Positions 18,117-26,945 of a stretch of DNA of 64,000 nt are shown here, one piece after another. The notes beneath the pieces are model-generated. The model was not told the DNA's origin, did not search any database, and saw only the letters and a program-made list of their open reading frames with translations. A program made the translations under genes and the position numbers. The DNA comes from M3007 sp044347755 (GTDB taxonomy: Bacteria; Bacteroidota; Bacteroidia; Chitinophagales; Saprospiraceae): positions 5,981 through 69,980 of the forward strand of contig JBIKUE010000013.1 of assembly GCA_044347755.1 (NCBI GenBank), read 5' to 3'. Position 1 is the first letter of the stretch. Each line of letters opens with the position of its first letter.

Positions 18117-18775
18117 CAGCCATTTACGACCATGACAATCTCTCCTTTGACTTCCTTTTTTGAGAAATGTGCGATCAGGTCGGAGATGGAAGCTGTTTTT
18201 ACTTCTTCAAACTTTTTGGTAAGTTCACGAGCTACACACGCCTGGCGTGATTCCCCACAATGCTCCTTGAGCTCTTCCAGACACTTGATCAGTCGGAAAG
18301 GTGATTCATACAGCACAAACGTGTGGGGCAACGCAGCCAGATATTTTAATCGGGTTTGCCTGCCTTTTTTATGCGGCAAAAAGCCTTCAAAATGGAAGGT
18401 ATCACATGGAAGTCCACTGGCCACGAGGGCTGGAACAAATGCGGTAGCGCCAGGCAGGCACTCTACACGCACCCCTTTTCGATGGCATGCACGTGAGAGC
18501 AAAAAACCTGGATCAGAAATACCCGGTGTTCCGGCATCTGATATCAACGCCATTTGCACACCCGAAGCTAATTCATCAACCACTCTTTCCACCACCGCAT
18601 GTTCATTATGGGCATGAAAGGAACGGAGTGGGGTTTTGATCTCATAGTGATCCAGCAAACGCTTGCTCGTGCGTGTATCTTCCGCCAGTACCACCGACAC
18701 CTCTTTCAGCACGCGTATAGCGCGCAGGGTCATATCTTCCAGGTTACCAATGGGCGTGGGTACAATGTAAAGCAT
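18113..18775 (-). CDS. rsmI: 16S rRNA (cytidine1402-2'-O)-methyltransferase
   Basis: 220 residues of the tetrapyrrole-methylase fold. The start LYIVPTPIGNLEDMTLRAI, the AEDTRTSKRLLDHY motif, LISDAGTPGISDPG and CLPGATAFVPALVASGLP are the RsmI signatures. It methylates the 2'-OH of C1402 in the decoding centre with SAM. It is a little shorter than E. coli RsmI at the C-terminus, as in many Bacteroidota. Its ATG overlaps the purS stop by one base (TAATG), so the two are translationally coupled. Confidence 0.92.
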   Translation of the reverse strand: MLYIVPTPIGNLEDMTLRAIRVLKEVSVVLAEDTRTSKRLLDHYEIKTPLRSFHAHNEHAVVERVVDELASGVQMALISDAGTPGISDPGFLLSRACHRKGVRVECLPGATAFVPALVASGLPCDTFHFEGFLPHKKGRQTRLKYLAALPHTFVLYESPFRLIKCLEELKEHCGESRQACVARELTKKFEEVKTASISDLIAHFSKKEVKGEIVMVVNGC

Positions 18776-19026
18776 TAAAATGCCTTGATGGAAATAGTAT
18801 AAGTTTCCATGATCAGGTTAGCCAGCAGCTTTTGACAGGCTGTTTCTACCTTCTGACGAGCCTCCGTTTCACTGTTGGCCTCCAGGCTCATAGTTACATG
18901 TCGACCGATGCGAACGTCCTGAACGCCGGAAATTTCCAGATGTTTCATGTTGTTTACCACAGCCTTGCCCTGAGGATCCAGCAGTTCACGGTGTGGCATA
19001 ATGTCGATTTCAGCAATGAATTTCAT
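18775..19026 (-). CDS. purS: Phosphoribosylformylglycinamidine synthase subunit PurS
   Basis: 83 residues from the ATG at 19026; the frame is open 30 codons further upstream but that part is unlike PurS. The family pattern LLDPQGKAVVNNMKHL, VQDVRIGRHVTM and ACQKLLANLIMETY is clear. PurS is the small subunit that bridges PurL and PurQ in the three-part FGAM synthase of de novo purine synthesis. Its presence predicts a small PurL and separate PurQ elsewhere in this genome. It sits between pssA and rsmI, away from other pur genes, and is coupled to rsmI. Confidence 0.88.
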   Translation of the reverse strand: MKFIAEIDIMPHRELLDPQGKAVVNNMKHLEISGVQDVRIGRHVTMSLEANSETEARQKVETACQKLLANLIMETYTISIKAF

Positions 19027-19064
19027 GTTATTTTGCAATGTTGGATGGTAAAAGGAAACCCCTC

Positions 19065-19781
19065 CTACCCTTCCAGGATTTTCTTTTTTTGAAGGACAGA
19101 CAGAAGAATGTAACAAACAATAATCGCAGATAAAGCCAGTTCCTTGATGAGCAATACAAGGATAGCTAAAACCACCACAAAAATCAGATTTAACGCATTA
19201 CTCTTCCAGTCAAAACGCTTGATTTTCATCCCAAACATGGGTACTTCACTTACCAATAACCACGACAGAATACCTATCAGACCATATATGAGCCAGGGAT
19301 TGGTGAGCATTGGAGCTAAATCAAAACGGTTGTGATATACTCCCAATGACAGGCCCAGCACAAAAACAGTACATGCCGGTGTACTTAGTCCTAAAAAGTA
19401 GCTGCTCTGCCTCGTATCCAGATTAAACTTACCCAACCGAAATGCTGAAAAAGCTGTAAGGATGAATGCTGGTAATGCGTGCCACTGTACCATCGATGCA
19501 TGACTCCCCGACATCTCAACTGCAGGGATGGCCAGCATCTGATACAACATAGCTCCTGGTACCACTCCAAAACTCACCACATCTGCCAATGAATCCAATT
19601 CCTTTCCAAGCGGAGAACTCACATGGAGTGCTCTGGCTACCATACCATCCAGATAGTCGAACAGAAAAGAGCCGGCCGTAAATAGCGCGGCCGTTTCCGG
19701 CTGCCAGTATAGGATATGAAGAATTGCACAGCACCCGCAAAACAGGTTGGCCAAAGTGAGTGCATTGGGGAGTTGTTTCAT
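19065..19781 (-). CDS. pssA: CDP-diacylglycerol-serine O-phosphatidyltransferase
   Basis: 238 residues from the ATG at 19781; the frame is open to 19886 but a promoter element lies just before 19781. The CDP-alcohol phosphotransferase motif is perfect: Asp42, Asp45-Gly46, Ala49-Arg50, Gly59, Asp63 and Asp67 in FDYLDGMVAR...GKELDSLAD. About eight hydrophobic segments follow, including a C-terminal pair. It makes phosphatidylserine from CDP-diacylglycerol and serine at the inner membrane, the precursor of phosphatidylethanolamine. The start LPNALTLANLFCG is typical of the Gram-positive/Bacteroidota PssA type. First gene of pssA-purS-rsmI. Confidence 0.88.
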   Translation of the reverse strand: MKQLPNALTLANLFCGCCAILHILYWQPETAALFTAGSFLFDYLDGMVARALHVSSPLGKELDSLADVVSFGVVPGAMLYQMLAIPAVEMSGSHASMVQWHALPAFILTAFSAFRLGKFNLDTRQSSYFLGLSTPACTVFVLGLSLGVYHNRFDLAPMLTNPWLIYGLIGILSWLLVSEVPMFGMKIKRFDWKSNALNLIFVVVLAILVLLIKELALSAIIVCYILLSVLQKKKILEG

Positions 19782-19787
19782 CGGGCG

Positions 19788-19795
19788 CAAAAGTA
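19788..19795 (-). promoter_or_regulatory. Candidate -7 element of pssA, very close to the ATG
   Basis: The minus strand reads TACTTTTG, a perfect TAnnTTTG match, ending only six nucleotides before the pssA ATG. A start point at the usual 5-8 nt downstream would give a leaderless or nearly leaderless mRNA. No convincing -33 element is seen. Confidence 0.5.
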
Positions 19796-19995
19796 GCGAA
19801 TCTCTTTGGAAGCAATATTGGCTAATTTGCAGCAATTTTGCACCTGACAGTTCCGGCACATAGGGGAAATAGCCGGATGAATGCATCTTAAGAAATATTT
19901 GACATATCCTGCATCCAACAATGAGCAGGGTTTTTGCGTCTTATTGTTTTGCCTATCCCTGTTTTGACTGACGTCCCAGATAAATCATTACAACC

Positions 19996-22740
19996 ATGAG
20001 AAAAACGCTCCTGTTTTTTATTTTAACGCTTTGCACGGTTACAGCATATGCACAACCAACCAATGATGAATGTTCCAGCCCTATTGCATTACCGAATGGA
20101 CTGAACTACTGTAGTCCGGCTAACGCCTTTACCAATGTGGGAGCAACGCCCTCTGCATATGGCGTACCCAGTTGTTTTGGCTCTGTTCAAAATGATGTGT
20201 GGTTTACCTATACACCACAGGCAACAGATATCACAATCACGGTGCGGGGCGCTACTGCTCAATCGCCTGGAGGGACCCTTCAGGATCCACAGGTTACCCT
20301 TTACTTTGGCACTTGTGGAGGAGTCATCAACGAATTGGTTTGCGATGCTGCTTCAGGTAATGCCAACATTGCCGAAGCTTATAAGGGCGGTCTTTTTGTA
20401 GGATATACCTATTTGATCCGTGTGCAAGGTACCGGAGGGCAAACCGGTTCATTCCAGATTTGTATCAACAACTACAACCCGCCGGTTGAACCCACTTCAG
20501 ATTGTCCTTCATCTTCTATTTTATGCGATAAATCGCCATTCGTGGTGCAATACGTTACCGGAGCCGGTAGTAATAACGGTGAAATGCAGGATGCTGCCTG
20601 TTTCAACAACGGCGTTCCAGGCATTTTTGAATCCAATTCTACGTGGTTTGTATGGACCTGTTCCCAATCCGGAACACTTACCATGACCCTGACACCCTTA
20701 AATGGTCCGGACGACCTTGATTTTGTGATATATAGATTACCCAACGGTATTAAAAATTGCAACGGTAAGATTTTGGAGCGATGTATGGCTTCCGGACAAA
20801 GTCAGGGCATCAATTCAACAGCCTGTTTGGGGCCTACAGGGATGCGAAATGGAGATCCGGATATCAGCGAAGATGCTGGATGCTCTGAACCCGGCGATGA
20901 CGCCTGGCTTAGACCACTGGATATGATACAAGGAGAAACCTATGCCCTTGTGGTCAATAACTTTTCCGCTACCGGCAATGGATTTTCGGTAGAATTTGGC
21001 GGAAGCGGTGAATTCCTCGGACCTGAAGCTAAGTTTGAAACCATACCTTCCGCTGTATGCCTGGGGACCAATGTACAGGTGGTAGACGCCTCAAGTTTCC
21101 CCATTGGAGCCATTACCGGTTGGAACTGGAGCTTTGGCGCTTTTGCAACCCCTCAAACGGCAACCGGACCGGGGCCCCATACCGTGGCCTTCAACCTTCC
21201 GGGCGTTAATCCGGTAGTGCTTACCCTGGAAACAGACCTTGGCTGTAAAGTAACAGACATTCAATCTGTTACGATTTTCCCCAAAGTAGAAGTGGATACA
21301 GTCATTGCCGCACCTGATTGCAACGGCACTGCTAATGGGCAGGTAGTAATTAACAATATTACCAGTGGCACACCGCCTTATCAGTTTAGTTGGAATAATG
21401 GACCTTTCACTAATAGTAGCACCTTAAGTAATCTTGGCGTGGGCCTGGTTAATCTTGTAATCAAAGACGCTAATAATTGCGAGACCGAACTGGATATACA
21501 GGTGGATGAACGCATCCTGACCGCTGATGCCATTGTAGCACCACCCTTGTGTTTCGGCGATTCCAACGGTGAGATTTCACTGAATGTGACCAACGGTAAA
21601 AATCCGGTACAATTCAACTGGGGCAGCGGATTTATTCCGAACAATTCTCAGGGAGGATTTGCTGCCGGCACCTATACCATATTAGCCGTTGATGCGGTGC
21701 TTTGTGAGGGCACTTTTGTTGTAACCGTAACCGATAATCTGCCTTTAGAGCTCATGGTAGATACCGTAGACATTTCCTGCTATGGCGCCAACGATGGCAT
21801 GGCAGAGGCCATTCCTTCCGGTGGTGTGGGACTGTATCAATACCAATGGTCAAACGGAGCCGTTACGCAAACCATTAGCAACCTCGCACCCGGACAGTAT
21901 GATGTTACCCTTACGGACCGAAATGAATGTATGGTGGTCAGTGGCGTATTTATAACCGAACCACCTGATGTGGCCGTCAACCTGATCGATGTGCTTGACC
22001 TGATATGCAACGGCGCCCCGGAAGGTGAGATTCGGGTAGAGGGCCTGGGAGGAAGGCCGCCGTATACTTTTAGTCCTGATGGCATACAGTATTTCTCATC
22101 AGACACCTTGAAAAACCTGCTGGCTGGTGACTATTGGGTAAAAGTGAAAGATGCTTTTGGCTGCCAGGACTCTGTTTTTGCCTCCATCAATCAACCACCT
22201 GCATTGATCGTGGTTGCAGTTCCGCAGGATACCACGCTTGATTTGGGCTTTACCGTAGATCTGACCACGGTTACCGCCCCATTAGGCAGGCCGGTGACTT
22301 TTGAGTGGACGCCAGGAATTGGTTTAAGTGAAACGGATGTTCCGGATCCTTTGGCAACTGCCATTGACAACATCACATACATTGTAAAAATCACGGATGA
22401 AGATGGCTGTATGGCCTTTGATACCGTTCGAATAAAGGTAAAAAAAGATCGTCCGGTGTTCTTTCCGAACATATTTGGTCCGGACAAACCATATCCAAAT
22501 GACCATTTCACCGGATTTGGCGGACCAGCTGCATCGCAGATCACCCTTCTGCGCATTTTCGACCGTTGGGGAAGTATGGTCTATGAAAACACCAACTTCG
22601 ATTTGAATGAGCCTAACCTTGGTTGGGATGGCACTGCTAAAGGAGAAAAAGTAGATGGTGTATTTGCCTGGTATGCGTTGGTAAGGTTTATTGATGGGCA
22701 AGAATTGGAGTACAAAGGAGATGTAACGGTGTTGCGCTAA
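19996..22740 (+). CDS. T9SS type B (CHU_C) secreted adhesin with SprB repeats
   Basis: 914 residues. Signal peptide about 1-20 (ending AYAQ). Residues ~25-330 are beta-rich with paired cysteines and DVWFTYTPQ / STWFVWTCSQ segments typical of pre-peptidase-like beta domains. A PKD-like stretch lies near 345-425. Four SprB-type repeats follow at about 433-505, 510-580, 594-660 and 669-735 (pattern C.G..G..........G..PY.Y.W), then the CHU_C sorting domain (about 816-914, FFPNIFGPDKPYPNDHF ... FDRWGSMVYE ... WDGTAKGE ... GDVTVLR). The last directs export by the type IX system. Likely a surface adhesin or gliding-related protein; ligand unknown. No PorP/SprF gene is adjacent. Confidence 0.85.
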   Translation: MRKTLLFFILTLCTVTAYAQPTNDECSSPIALPNGLNYCSPANAFTNVGATPSAYGVPSCFGSVQNDVWFTYTPQATDITITVRGATAQSPGGTLQDPQVTLYFGTCGGVINELVCDAASGNANIAEAYKGGLFVGYTYLIRVQGTGGQTGSFQICINNYNPPVEPTSDCPSSSILCDKSPFVVQYVTGAGSNNGEMQDAACFNNGVPGIFESNSTWFVWTCSQSGTLTMTLTPLNGPDDLDFVIYRLPNGIKNCNGKILERCMASGQSQGINSTACLGPTGMRNGDPDISEDAGCSEPGDDAWLRPLDMIQGETYALVVNNFSATGNGFSVEFGGSGEFLGPEAKFETIPSAVCLGTNVQVVDASSFPIGAITGWNWSFGAFATPQTATGPGPHTVAFNLPGVNPVVLTLETDLGCKVTDIQSVTIFPKVEVDTVIAAPDCNGTANGQVVINNITSGTPPYQFSWNNGPFTNSSTLSNLGVGLVNLVIKDANNCETELDIQVDERILTADAIVAPPLCFGDSNGEISLNVTNGKNPVQFNWGSGFIPNNSQGGFAAGTYTILAVDAVLCEGTFVVTVTDNLPLELMVDTVDISCYGANDGMAEAIPSGGVGLYQYQWSNGAVTQTISNLAPGQYDVTLTDRNECMVVSGVFITEPPDVAVNLIDVLDLICNGAPEGEIRVEGLGGRPPYTFSPDGIQYFSSDTLKNLLAGDYWVKVKDAFGCQDSVFASINQPPALIVVAVPQDTTLDLGFTVDLTTVTAPLGRPVTFEWTPGIGLSETDVPDPLATAIDNITYIVKITDEDGCMAFDTVRIKVKKDRPVFFPNIFGPDKPYPNDHFTGFGGPAASQITLLRIFDRWGSMVYENTNFDLNEPNLGWDGTAKGEKVDGVFAWYALVRFIDGQELEYKGDVTVLR

Positions 22741-22766
22741 ACCAGGTCAAAAACTTTTACAATTTC

Positions 22767-22798
22767 TTGGAAATCACCCCAAAATTGCGCTACCTTTG
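22767..22798 (+). promoter_or_regulatory. Promoter of the rpsL-rpsG operon
   Basis: TTG at 22767-22769 and TACCTTTG at 22791-22798 with a 21-nt spacer: the best match to the Bacteroidota -33/-7 consensus in the window. The leader of about 78 nt contains a GAAAAAGG...CCTTTTTC stem (22810-22839) that could act in autoregulation. Confidence 0.7.
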
Positions 22799-22882
22799 CC
22801 TCCGCTTTTGAAAAAGGGTGCATTTTTATGTCCTTTTTCATTGATTTTGAACGAGTTACATTCAATTTTCTAAAACTAAGGT

Positions 22883-23257
22883 ATGCCAACCATCAATCAA
22901 CTTGTGCGGAAAAGCCGCGAAAAGGTGGAGTATGCGAGCAAGAGCCGTGCGCTCAATTCCAGCCCGCAGAAGCGCGGCGTATGCACACGTGTGTACACCA
23001 CGACGCCTAAGAAGCCGAACTCCGCACTCCGTAAGGTAGCCAAAGTGCGCCTTGTAAACGGAATCGAGGTAATCTGCTACATCCCTGGCGAAGGCCACAA
23101 TCTGCAGGAGCACTCAATCGTACTCGTACGCGGCGGTCGTGTAAAAGACCTTCCCGGTGTACGTTACACCATCGTACGCGGCGCGCTTGACACCGCCGGT
23201 GTACAAAAACGCAACAAGAGCCGTTCCAAATACGGCACCAAGCGTCCGAAGAAATAA
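22883..23257 (+). CDS. rpsL: 30S ribosomal protein S12
   Basis: 124 residues, full length. It starts MPTINQLVRKSREK and contains the streptomycin-related loop TPKKPNSALRKVAKVRL, with Lys at the classical resistance position, and the GVRYTIVRGALDTAGV C-terminal part with the conserved Asp that is methylthiolated in many species. It sits in the decoding centre of the small subunit. First gene of the str operon, with a strong promoter upstream. Confidence 0.98.
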   Translation: MPTINQLVRKSREKVEYASKSRALNSSPQKRGVCTRVYTTTPKKPNSALRKVAKVRLVNGIEVICYIPGEGHNLQEHSIVLVRGGRVKDLPGVRYTIVRGALDTAGVQKRNKSRSKYGTKRPKK

Positions 23258-23262
23258 TTATT

Positions 23263-23298
23263 AATGTGGGCAATGTGGTTAATATGGGTAATGTGGTT
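23263..23298 (+). repeat. Four tandem 9-bp units in the rpsL-rpsG gap
   Basis: AATGTGGGC, AATGTGGTT, AATATGGGT, AATGTGGTT follow each other directly after the rpsL stop. Complementary ACATTC/AACACATTC stretches lie 45-75 nt downstream, so a long imperfect stem in the mRNA between the two ribosomal genes is possible. Confidence 0.55.
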
Positions 23299-23381
23299 CA
23301 TGAGCGCTTGTCTCTCACAAACTACATATTCTTCCGCACTCCTTCACATTCATTCATTCAACACATTCACCTTATTATACA

Positions 23382-23852
23382 ATGCGTAAGCACAAACCGA
23401 AACCTCGAGTATTGGCCGCCGATCCGCGTTACAACGATACGATGGTAACACGTTTCGTGAATAACCTGATGTGGGACGGCAAGAAGAGCGTTGCGTTCAG
23501 CATTTTTTACGATGCCCTGGATATCGTAAAAAACCGCACCAACGAGGACGAGCTGCAAGTGTGGAAAAAAGCACTTAATAACGTTATGCCACAAGTGGAA
23601 GTTCGCAGCCGCCGTGTAGGTGGTTCAACTTTCCAGATCCCGACTGAATTGCCTGCTAACCGCAAGGTATCTATCGGTATCAAGTGGATGATCAAATATG
23701 CCCGCGCCCGCAGCGGTAAAGGCATGGCCGAAAAACTCGCCGCCGAAGTCATGGCAGCTGCCAAAGGCGAAGGCAACGCAGTTAAAAAGCGCGAAGACGT
23801 ACACAAAATGGCGGAAGCAAACCGTGCTTTCGCACACTTCCGTGGACGTTAA
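23382..23852 (+). CDS. rpsG: 30S ribosomal protein S7
   Basis: 156 residues, full length. It binds the 3' major domain of 16S rRNA and nucleates head assembly. Conserved blocks are VTRFVNNLMWDGKKSVA, NVMPQVEVRSRRVGGSTFQIP and the C-terminal NRAFAHFRGR. It begins MRKHKPKPR. It lies 124 nt after rpsL, a rather long gap containing a 9-bp tandem repeat, and 276 nt before fusA, with a strong hairpin in between. Confidence 0.98.
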   Translation: MRKHKPKPRVLAADPRYNDTMVTRFVNNLMWDGKKSVAFSIFYDALDIVKNRTNEDELQVWKKALNNVMPQVEVRSRRVGGSTFQIPTELPANRKVSIGIKWMIKYARARSGKGMAEKLAAEVMAAAKGEGNAVKKREDVHKMAEANRAFAHFRGR

Positions 23853-23872
23853 GCACGGCTAACCGAACGCTC

Positions 23873-23930
23873 TACCGCCGAACATTGCACTCCCATTCCC
23901 TTGTGTTTGGAAAAGCAATGTTCGGCGGTA
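23873..23930. terminator. 16-bp perfect hairpin between rpsG and fusA
   Basis: TACCGCCGAACATTGC (23873-23888) pairs exactly with 23915-23930 around a 26-nt loop, 20 nt after the rpsG stop. It is followed by TCGGCGTTTTT. This looks like a terminator or processing site that could lower read-through into fusA. The remaining gap to 24128 is A/T-rich without a clear TAnnTTTG promoter. Confidence 0.6.
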
Positions 23931-24128
23931 TCGGCGTTTTTAGAGGATTTGAAAGTCGAATTCAAAATTTAGCTTTCAAAATTTTCGCACATTACATCGG
24001 GATTACGCAAAATTAACATTCAAATAAATAGCTTATAACGCTTTGTTTCAGGCATTTTATTCTGAATGAACGTTTAAACCCGAAATTCTTATTCAAATCT
24101 CTTCACTCATTCAATAAAGTAAAAAGTC

Positions 24129-26261
24129 ATGGCAACGGACCTTCGGTTTACCCGGAATATTGGTATCGCCGCCCACATTGATGCGGGCAAAACGACTTTC
24201 ACCGAGCGCACGCTCTTCTACACTGGTGTTAACCACAAAATCGGCGAAGTGCACGAAGGTGCAGCTACGATGGACTGGATGGAACAGGAGCAGGAGCGCG
24301 GCATCACCATCACCTCTGCTGCTACCAAATGCCAGTGGACGGTTGAAGGACAAAAATACGACTTCAACATCATTGACACTCCGGGGCACGTAGACTTCAC
24401 CGTAGAGGTGAACCGCTCTTTGCGCGTACTCGACGGTCTGGTGTTCCTTTTCTCCGCCGTAGACGGCGTAGAACCTCAGTCTGAAACCAACTGGCGTCTT
24501 GCCGATAACTACCGCGTACCACGTATTGGCTTCGTAAATAAGATGGACCGCGCAGGTTCCGACTTTATGATGGTGGTAAAAGACATGAAAGCCAAACTGG
24601 GAGCTAATGCTATTCCACTCCAGGTTCCAATCGGATCTGAGCACAACTTCAAAGGTGTGGTAGACCTCGTAACTGGTAAAGCCATCGTTTGGAACGAGCA
24701 CGACCAGGGTATGACCTACACGGAAGTTCCAATTCCTGACGACCTGAAAGAAACAGTTCAGGAACTTCGTCAGCAACTGGTTGAAGAGGTTGCATCTTAT
24801 GATGACAACTTGTTGGAGAAGTTCTTCGATGATCCGGATACCATTACGGTGGAAGAAATGCGCGCCGCTGTTCGCGCTGCTGTTTGCGATCTGAAAATGA
24901 CGCCTGTAATGTGCGGCTCTGCCTTTAAAAACAAAGGTGTTCAGGCTTGTCTTGATGCTGCCTGCTATTTCCTTCCTTCTCCGATTGATATCGCTGCCGT
25001 GAAAGGTACTGATCCAAAAACAGAGACTGAAGTAGAGCGCAAGCCATCAGTGACCGAGCCATTCACCGCATTGGCATTCAAAATTGCTACAGACCCGTTC
25101 GTAGGTCGCCTTTGCTTTATCCGCGTTTACTCTGGCAAACTGGATGCAGGCTCTTACGTATTGAATACGCGTACCAATGATAAAGAGCGTATCAGCCGTC
25201 TGTATCAAATGCACGCCAACAAGCAAAACCCGATTGACTCTGTTGAAGCAGGTGATATCGCAGCCGCTGTTGGTTTTAAGGATATCCGCACCGGTGATAC
25301 CCTTTCCGATGTGAACCACCCGATCGTACTCGAATCTATGGTGTTCCCGGAACCGGTAATCGGTCTGGCGGTTGAACCTAAAACACAAAAAGACCTGGAC
25401 AAGCTGGGTATGGCCCTCAACAAACTGGCTGAGGAAGATCCAACTTTCCGCGTTCGTTACGATGAGGAAACCAACCAAACCGTTATTTCCGGTATGGGTG
25501 AACTGCACCTGGAAATCATTGTTGACCGCCTGAAGCGCGAGTTTAAGGTAGAATGTAACCAGGGTGCTCCTCAGGTTAACTATAAAGAGGCTTTGACCAA
25601 AACTACTTCCCACCGCGAACGTTTGAAAAAACAAACCGGTGGTTCTGGTCTCTTCGCAGATATGGAATTTGAACTCGGCCCAGCTGACGAAGATTTCCTG
25701 AACAGCGAAGACTTCAAGAGCGGGAAGAAGAAGCTTCAGTTTGAATGGGCTATCGTGGGTGGTGCTATCGACAAAAACTACCAGAAGCCTATCATGGATG
25801 GTTTCAACCAGATGATGAACAATGGTATCCTTGCTGGTTACAACATCGACTCTATGAAGGTGAGAGTAACTGACGGTAGCATGCACGCCGTGGACTCCAA
25901 GCCTATTGCATTTGAATTGTGTGCTAAAGAAGGCTTCCGCGCTGCAGCTCCAGCCACAAAGCCACAAATCATGGAGCCTATCATGAAATTGGAAGTAATC
26001 ACTCCGGAAGAATATGTTGGTCCGGTTATTGGCGACTTGAACCGCCGTCGTGGTCTTCCAAAAGGACAGGAAACTCGTATGGGTGGCGCTGTTGCCATCC
26101 AGGCTGAAGTGCCTCTGTCTGAAATGTTCGGTTACGTGACTCAGTTGCGCACCCTGACCTCTGGCCGTGCATCCAGCACCATGGAGTTCAGCCACTTCGC
26201 TCCGCCTCCGGAAAGCGTTTCCAAAGCGGTAATCGAAGCTTCTAAGGCTGGCAAAGGGTAA
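24129..26261 (+). CDS. fusA: Elongation factor G
   Basis: 710 residues. GTPase motifs: G1 AHIDAGKTT, G2 region with RGITITSAAT, G3 DTPGHVDF, G4 NKMDRAG. Domains II-V follow, with the domain IV translocation loop region and the C-terminal GYVTQLRTLTSGRASS. It moves tRNAs and mRNA through the ribosome after each peptide bond. The switch and effector motifs of a canonical EF-G are intact. It closes the str operon here: a strong intrinsic terminator follows 52 nt after the stop, and rpsJ and the S10 genes, usually next in this phylum, are not present. Confidence 0.97.
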   Translation: MATDLRFTRNIGIAAHIDAGKTTFTERTLFYTGVNHKIGEVHEGAATMDWMEQEQERGITITSAATKCQWTVEGQKYDFNIIDTPGHVDFTVEVNRSLRVLDGLVFLFSAVDGVEPQSETNWRLADNYRVPRIGFVNKMDRAGSDFMMVVKDMKAKLGANAIPLQVPIGSEHNFKGVVDLVTGKAIVWNEHDQGMTYTEVPIPDDLKETVQELRQQLVEEVASYDDNLLEKFFDDPDTITVEEMRAAVRAAVCDLKMTPVMCGSAFKNKGVQACLDAACYFLPSPIDIAAVKGTDPKTETEVERKPSVTEPFTALAFKIATDPFVGRLCFIRVYSGKLDAGSYVLNTRTNDKERISRLYQMHANKQNPIDSVEAGDIAAAVGFKDIRTGDTLSDVNHPIVLESMVFPEPVIGLAVEPKTQKDLDKLGMALNKLAEEDPTFRVRYDEETNQTVISGMGELHLEIIVDRLKREFKVECNQGAPQVNYKEALTKTTSHRERLKKQTGGSGLFADMEFELGPADEDFLNSEDFKSGKKKLQFEWAIVGGAIDKNYQKPIMDGFNQMMNNGILAGYNIDSMKVRVTDGSMHAVDSKPIAFELCAKEGFRAAAPATKPQIMEPIMKLEVITPEEYVGPVIGDLNRRRGLPKGQETRMGGAVAIQAEVPLSEMFGYVTQLRTLTSGRASSTMEFSHFAPPPESVSKAVIEASKAGKG

Positions 26262-26313
26262 GACCTGCCACCGAAGGAGACTGGATTAACCATCGTGGTT
26301 CCAGCTATATCAG

Positions 26314-26347
26314 CCCCCGATCATGTGTCTGCATGGTCGGGGGTTTT
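26314..26347 (+). terminator. Intrinsic terminator after fusA
   Basis: CCCCCGATCATG (26314-26325) pairs with CATGGTCGGGGG (26332-26343), one mismatch, six-nucleotide loop, followed by TTTTA. It is a clear end of the str transcript. Confidence 0.85.
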
Positions 26348-26355
26348 ACATTTAT

Positions 26356-26372
26356 GCCACGGCTACGCCGTT
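26356..26372. repeat. REP-like palindrome upstream of the transposase
   Basis: GCCACGGCTACGCCGTT matches the core of the repeats found downstream of the transposase, in the opposite orientation to its nearest downstream copies. It is followed by a second small palindrome, TGCCCTGCAGGCA, paralleled by CGCCCTGCGGGCG at 27156-27168 after the last downstream copy. Confidence 0.75.
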
Positions 26373-26481
26373 GGGAGGTGCCCTGCAGGCATCCTTTTTT
26401 ATTCTTCTGACACTTGGGGCTTGATTTATCATTTTTTTTCCGTTAACTTTGGCTATTCGTTAATCGTTAAACACGCTAATC

Positions 26482-26943
26482 ATGGCCAACACTTATCATC
26501 AACTTTACATCCAAACCGTATTTGCCGTCAAATTTCGGGAAGGCCTGCTCTTACCTGAATTCAGACAAGAATTATTTGGTTACATGGGTCAAACCATCAA
26601 TAATCTGGGACATAAAACGCTAATAGTGAATGGTGTAGCAGACCATGTCCACTGTTTCTTTGCCCTTAACCCCGCACATTCAGTATCTGATTTGATGCAA
26701 AAAGTAAAATCCAATGCTTCCGGCTGGATAAATGATCAAAAATTTCTGGAACACCCCTTTGCCTGGCAAAAAGGATATGGTGCATTTTCCTATGCCAAAT
26801 CACAAATCAATGTCGTTTTCAGGTATGTCCAAAACCAGGAATCCCACCACCAAAAACAATCCTTCCGCGACGAATACCTCGAGTTCCTCCACAAATTTCA
26901 AATAGACCACAACGAAAAATACATCTTTCACGATCCCATCTAA
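26482..26943 (+). mobile_element. REP-associated IS200-like (RAYT/TnpA_REP) transposase
   Basis: 153 residues of the Y1 transposase family. The HUH metal motif is His55-Val-His57 in GVADHVHCFF. The catalytic Tyr115 lies in VVFRYVQNQESHH, and the NQ..HH...SF..EY pattern is typical of RAYTs. Such enzymes nick single-stranded DNA at REP palindromes and are usually domesticated rather than freely mobile. REP-like elements flank the gene on both sides (one upstream, six downstream), the layout of a REPtron. It is inserted just after the fusA terminator. The protein looks intact. Confidence 0.88.
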
Positions 26944-26945
26944 AA

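Noticed and set aside
25047..26195. 382-codon open frame antisense to fusA
   Set aside because: It mirrors the highly biased codon use of fusA on the other strand; no domain or start context. The same holds for the 221-codon frame at 24111-24776.
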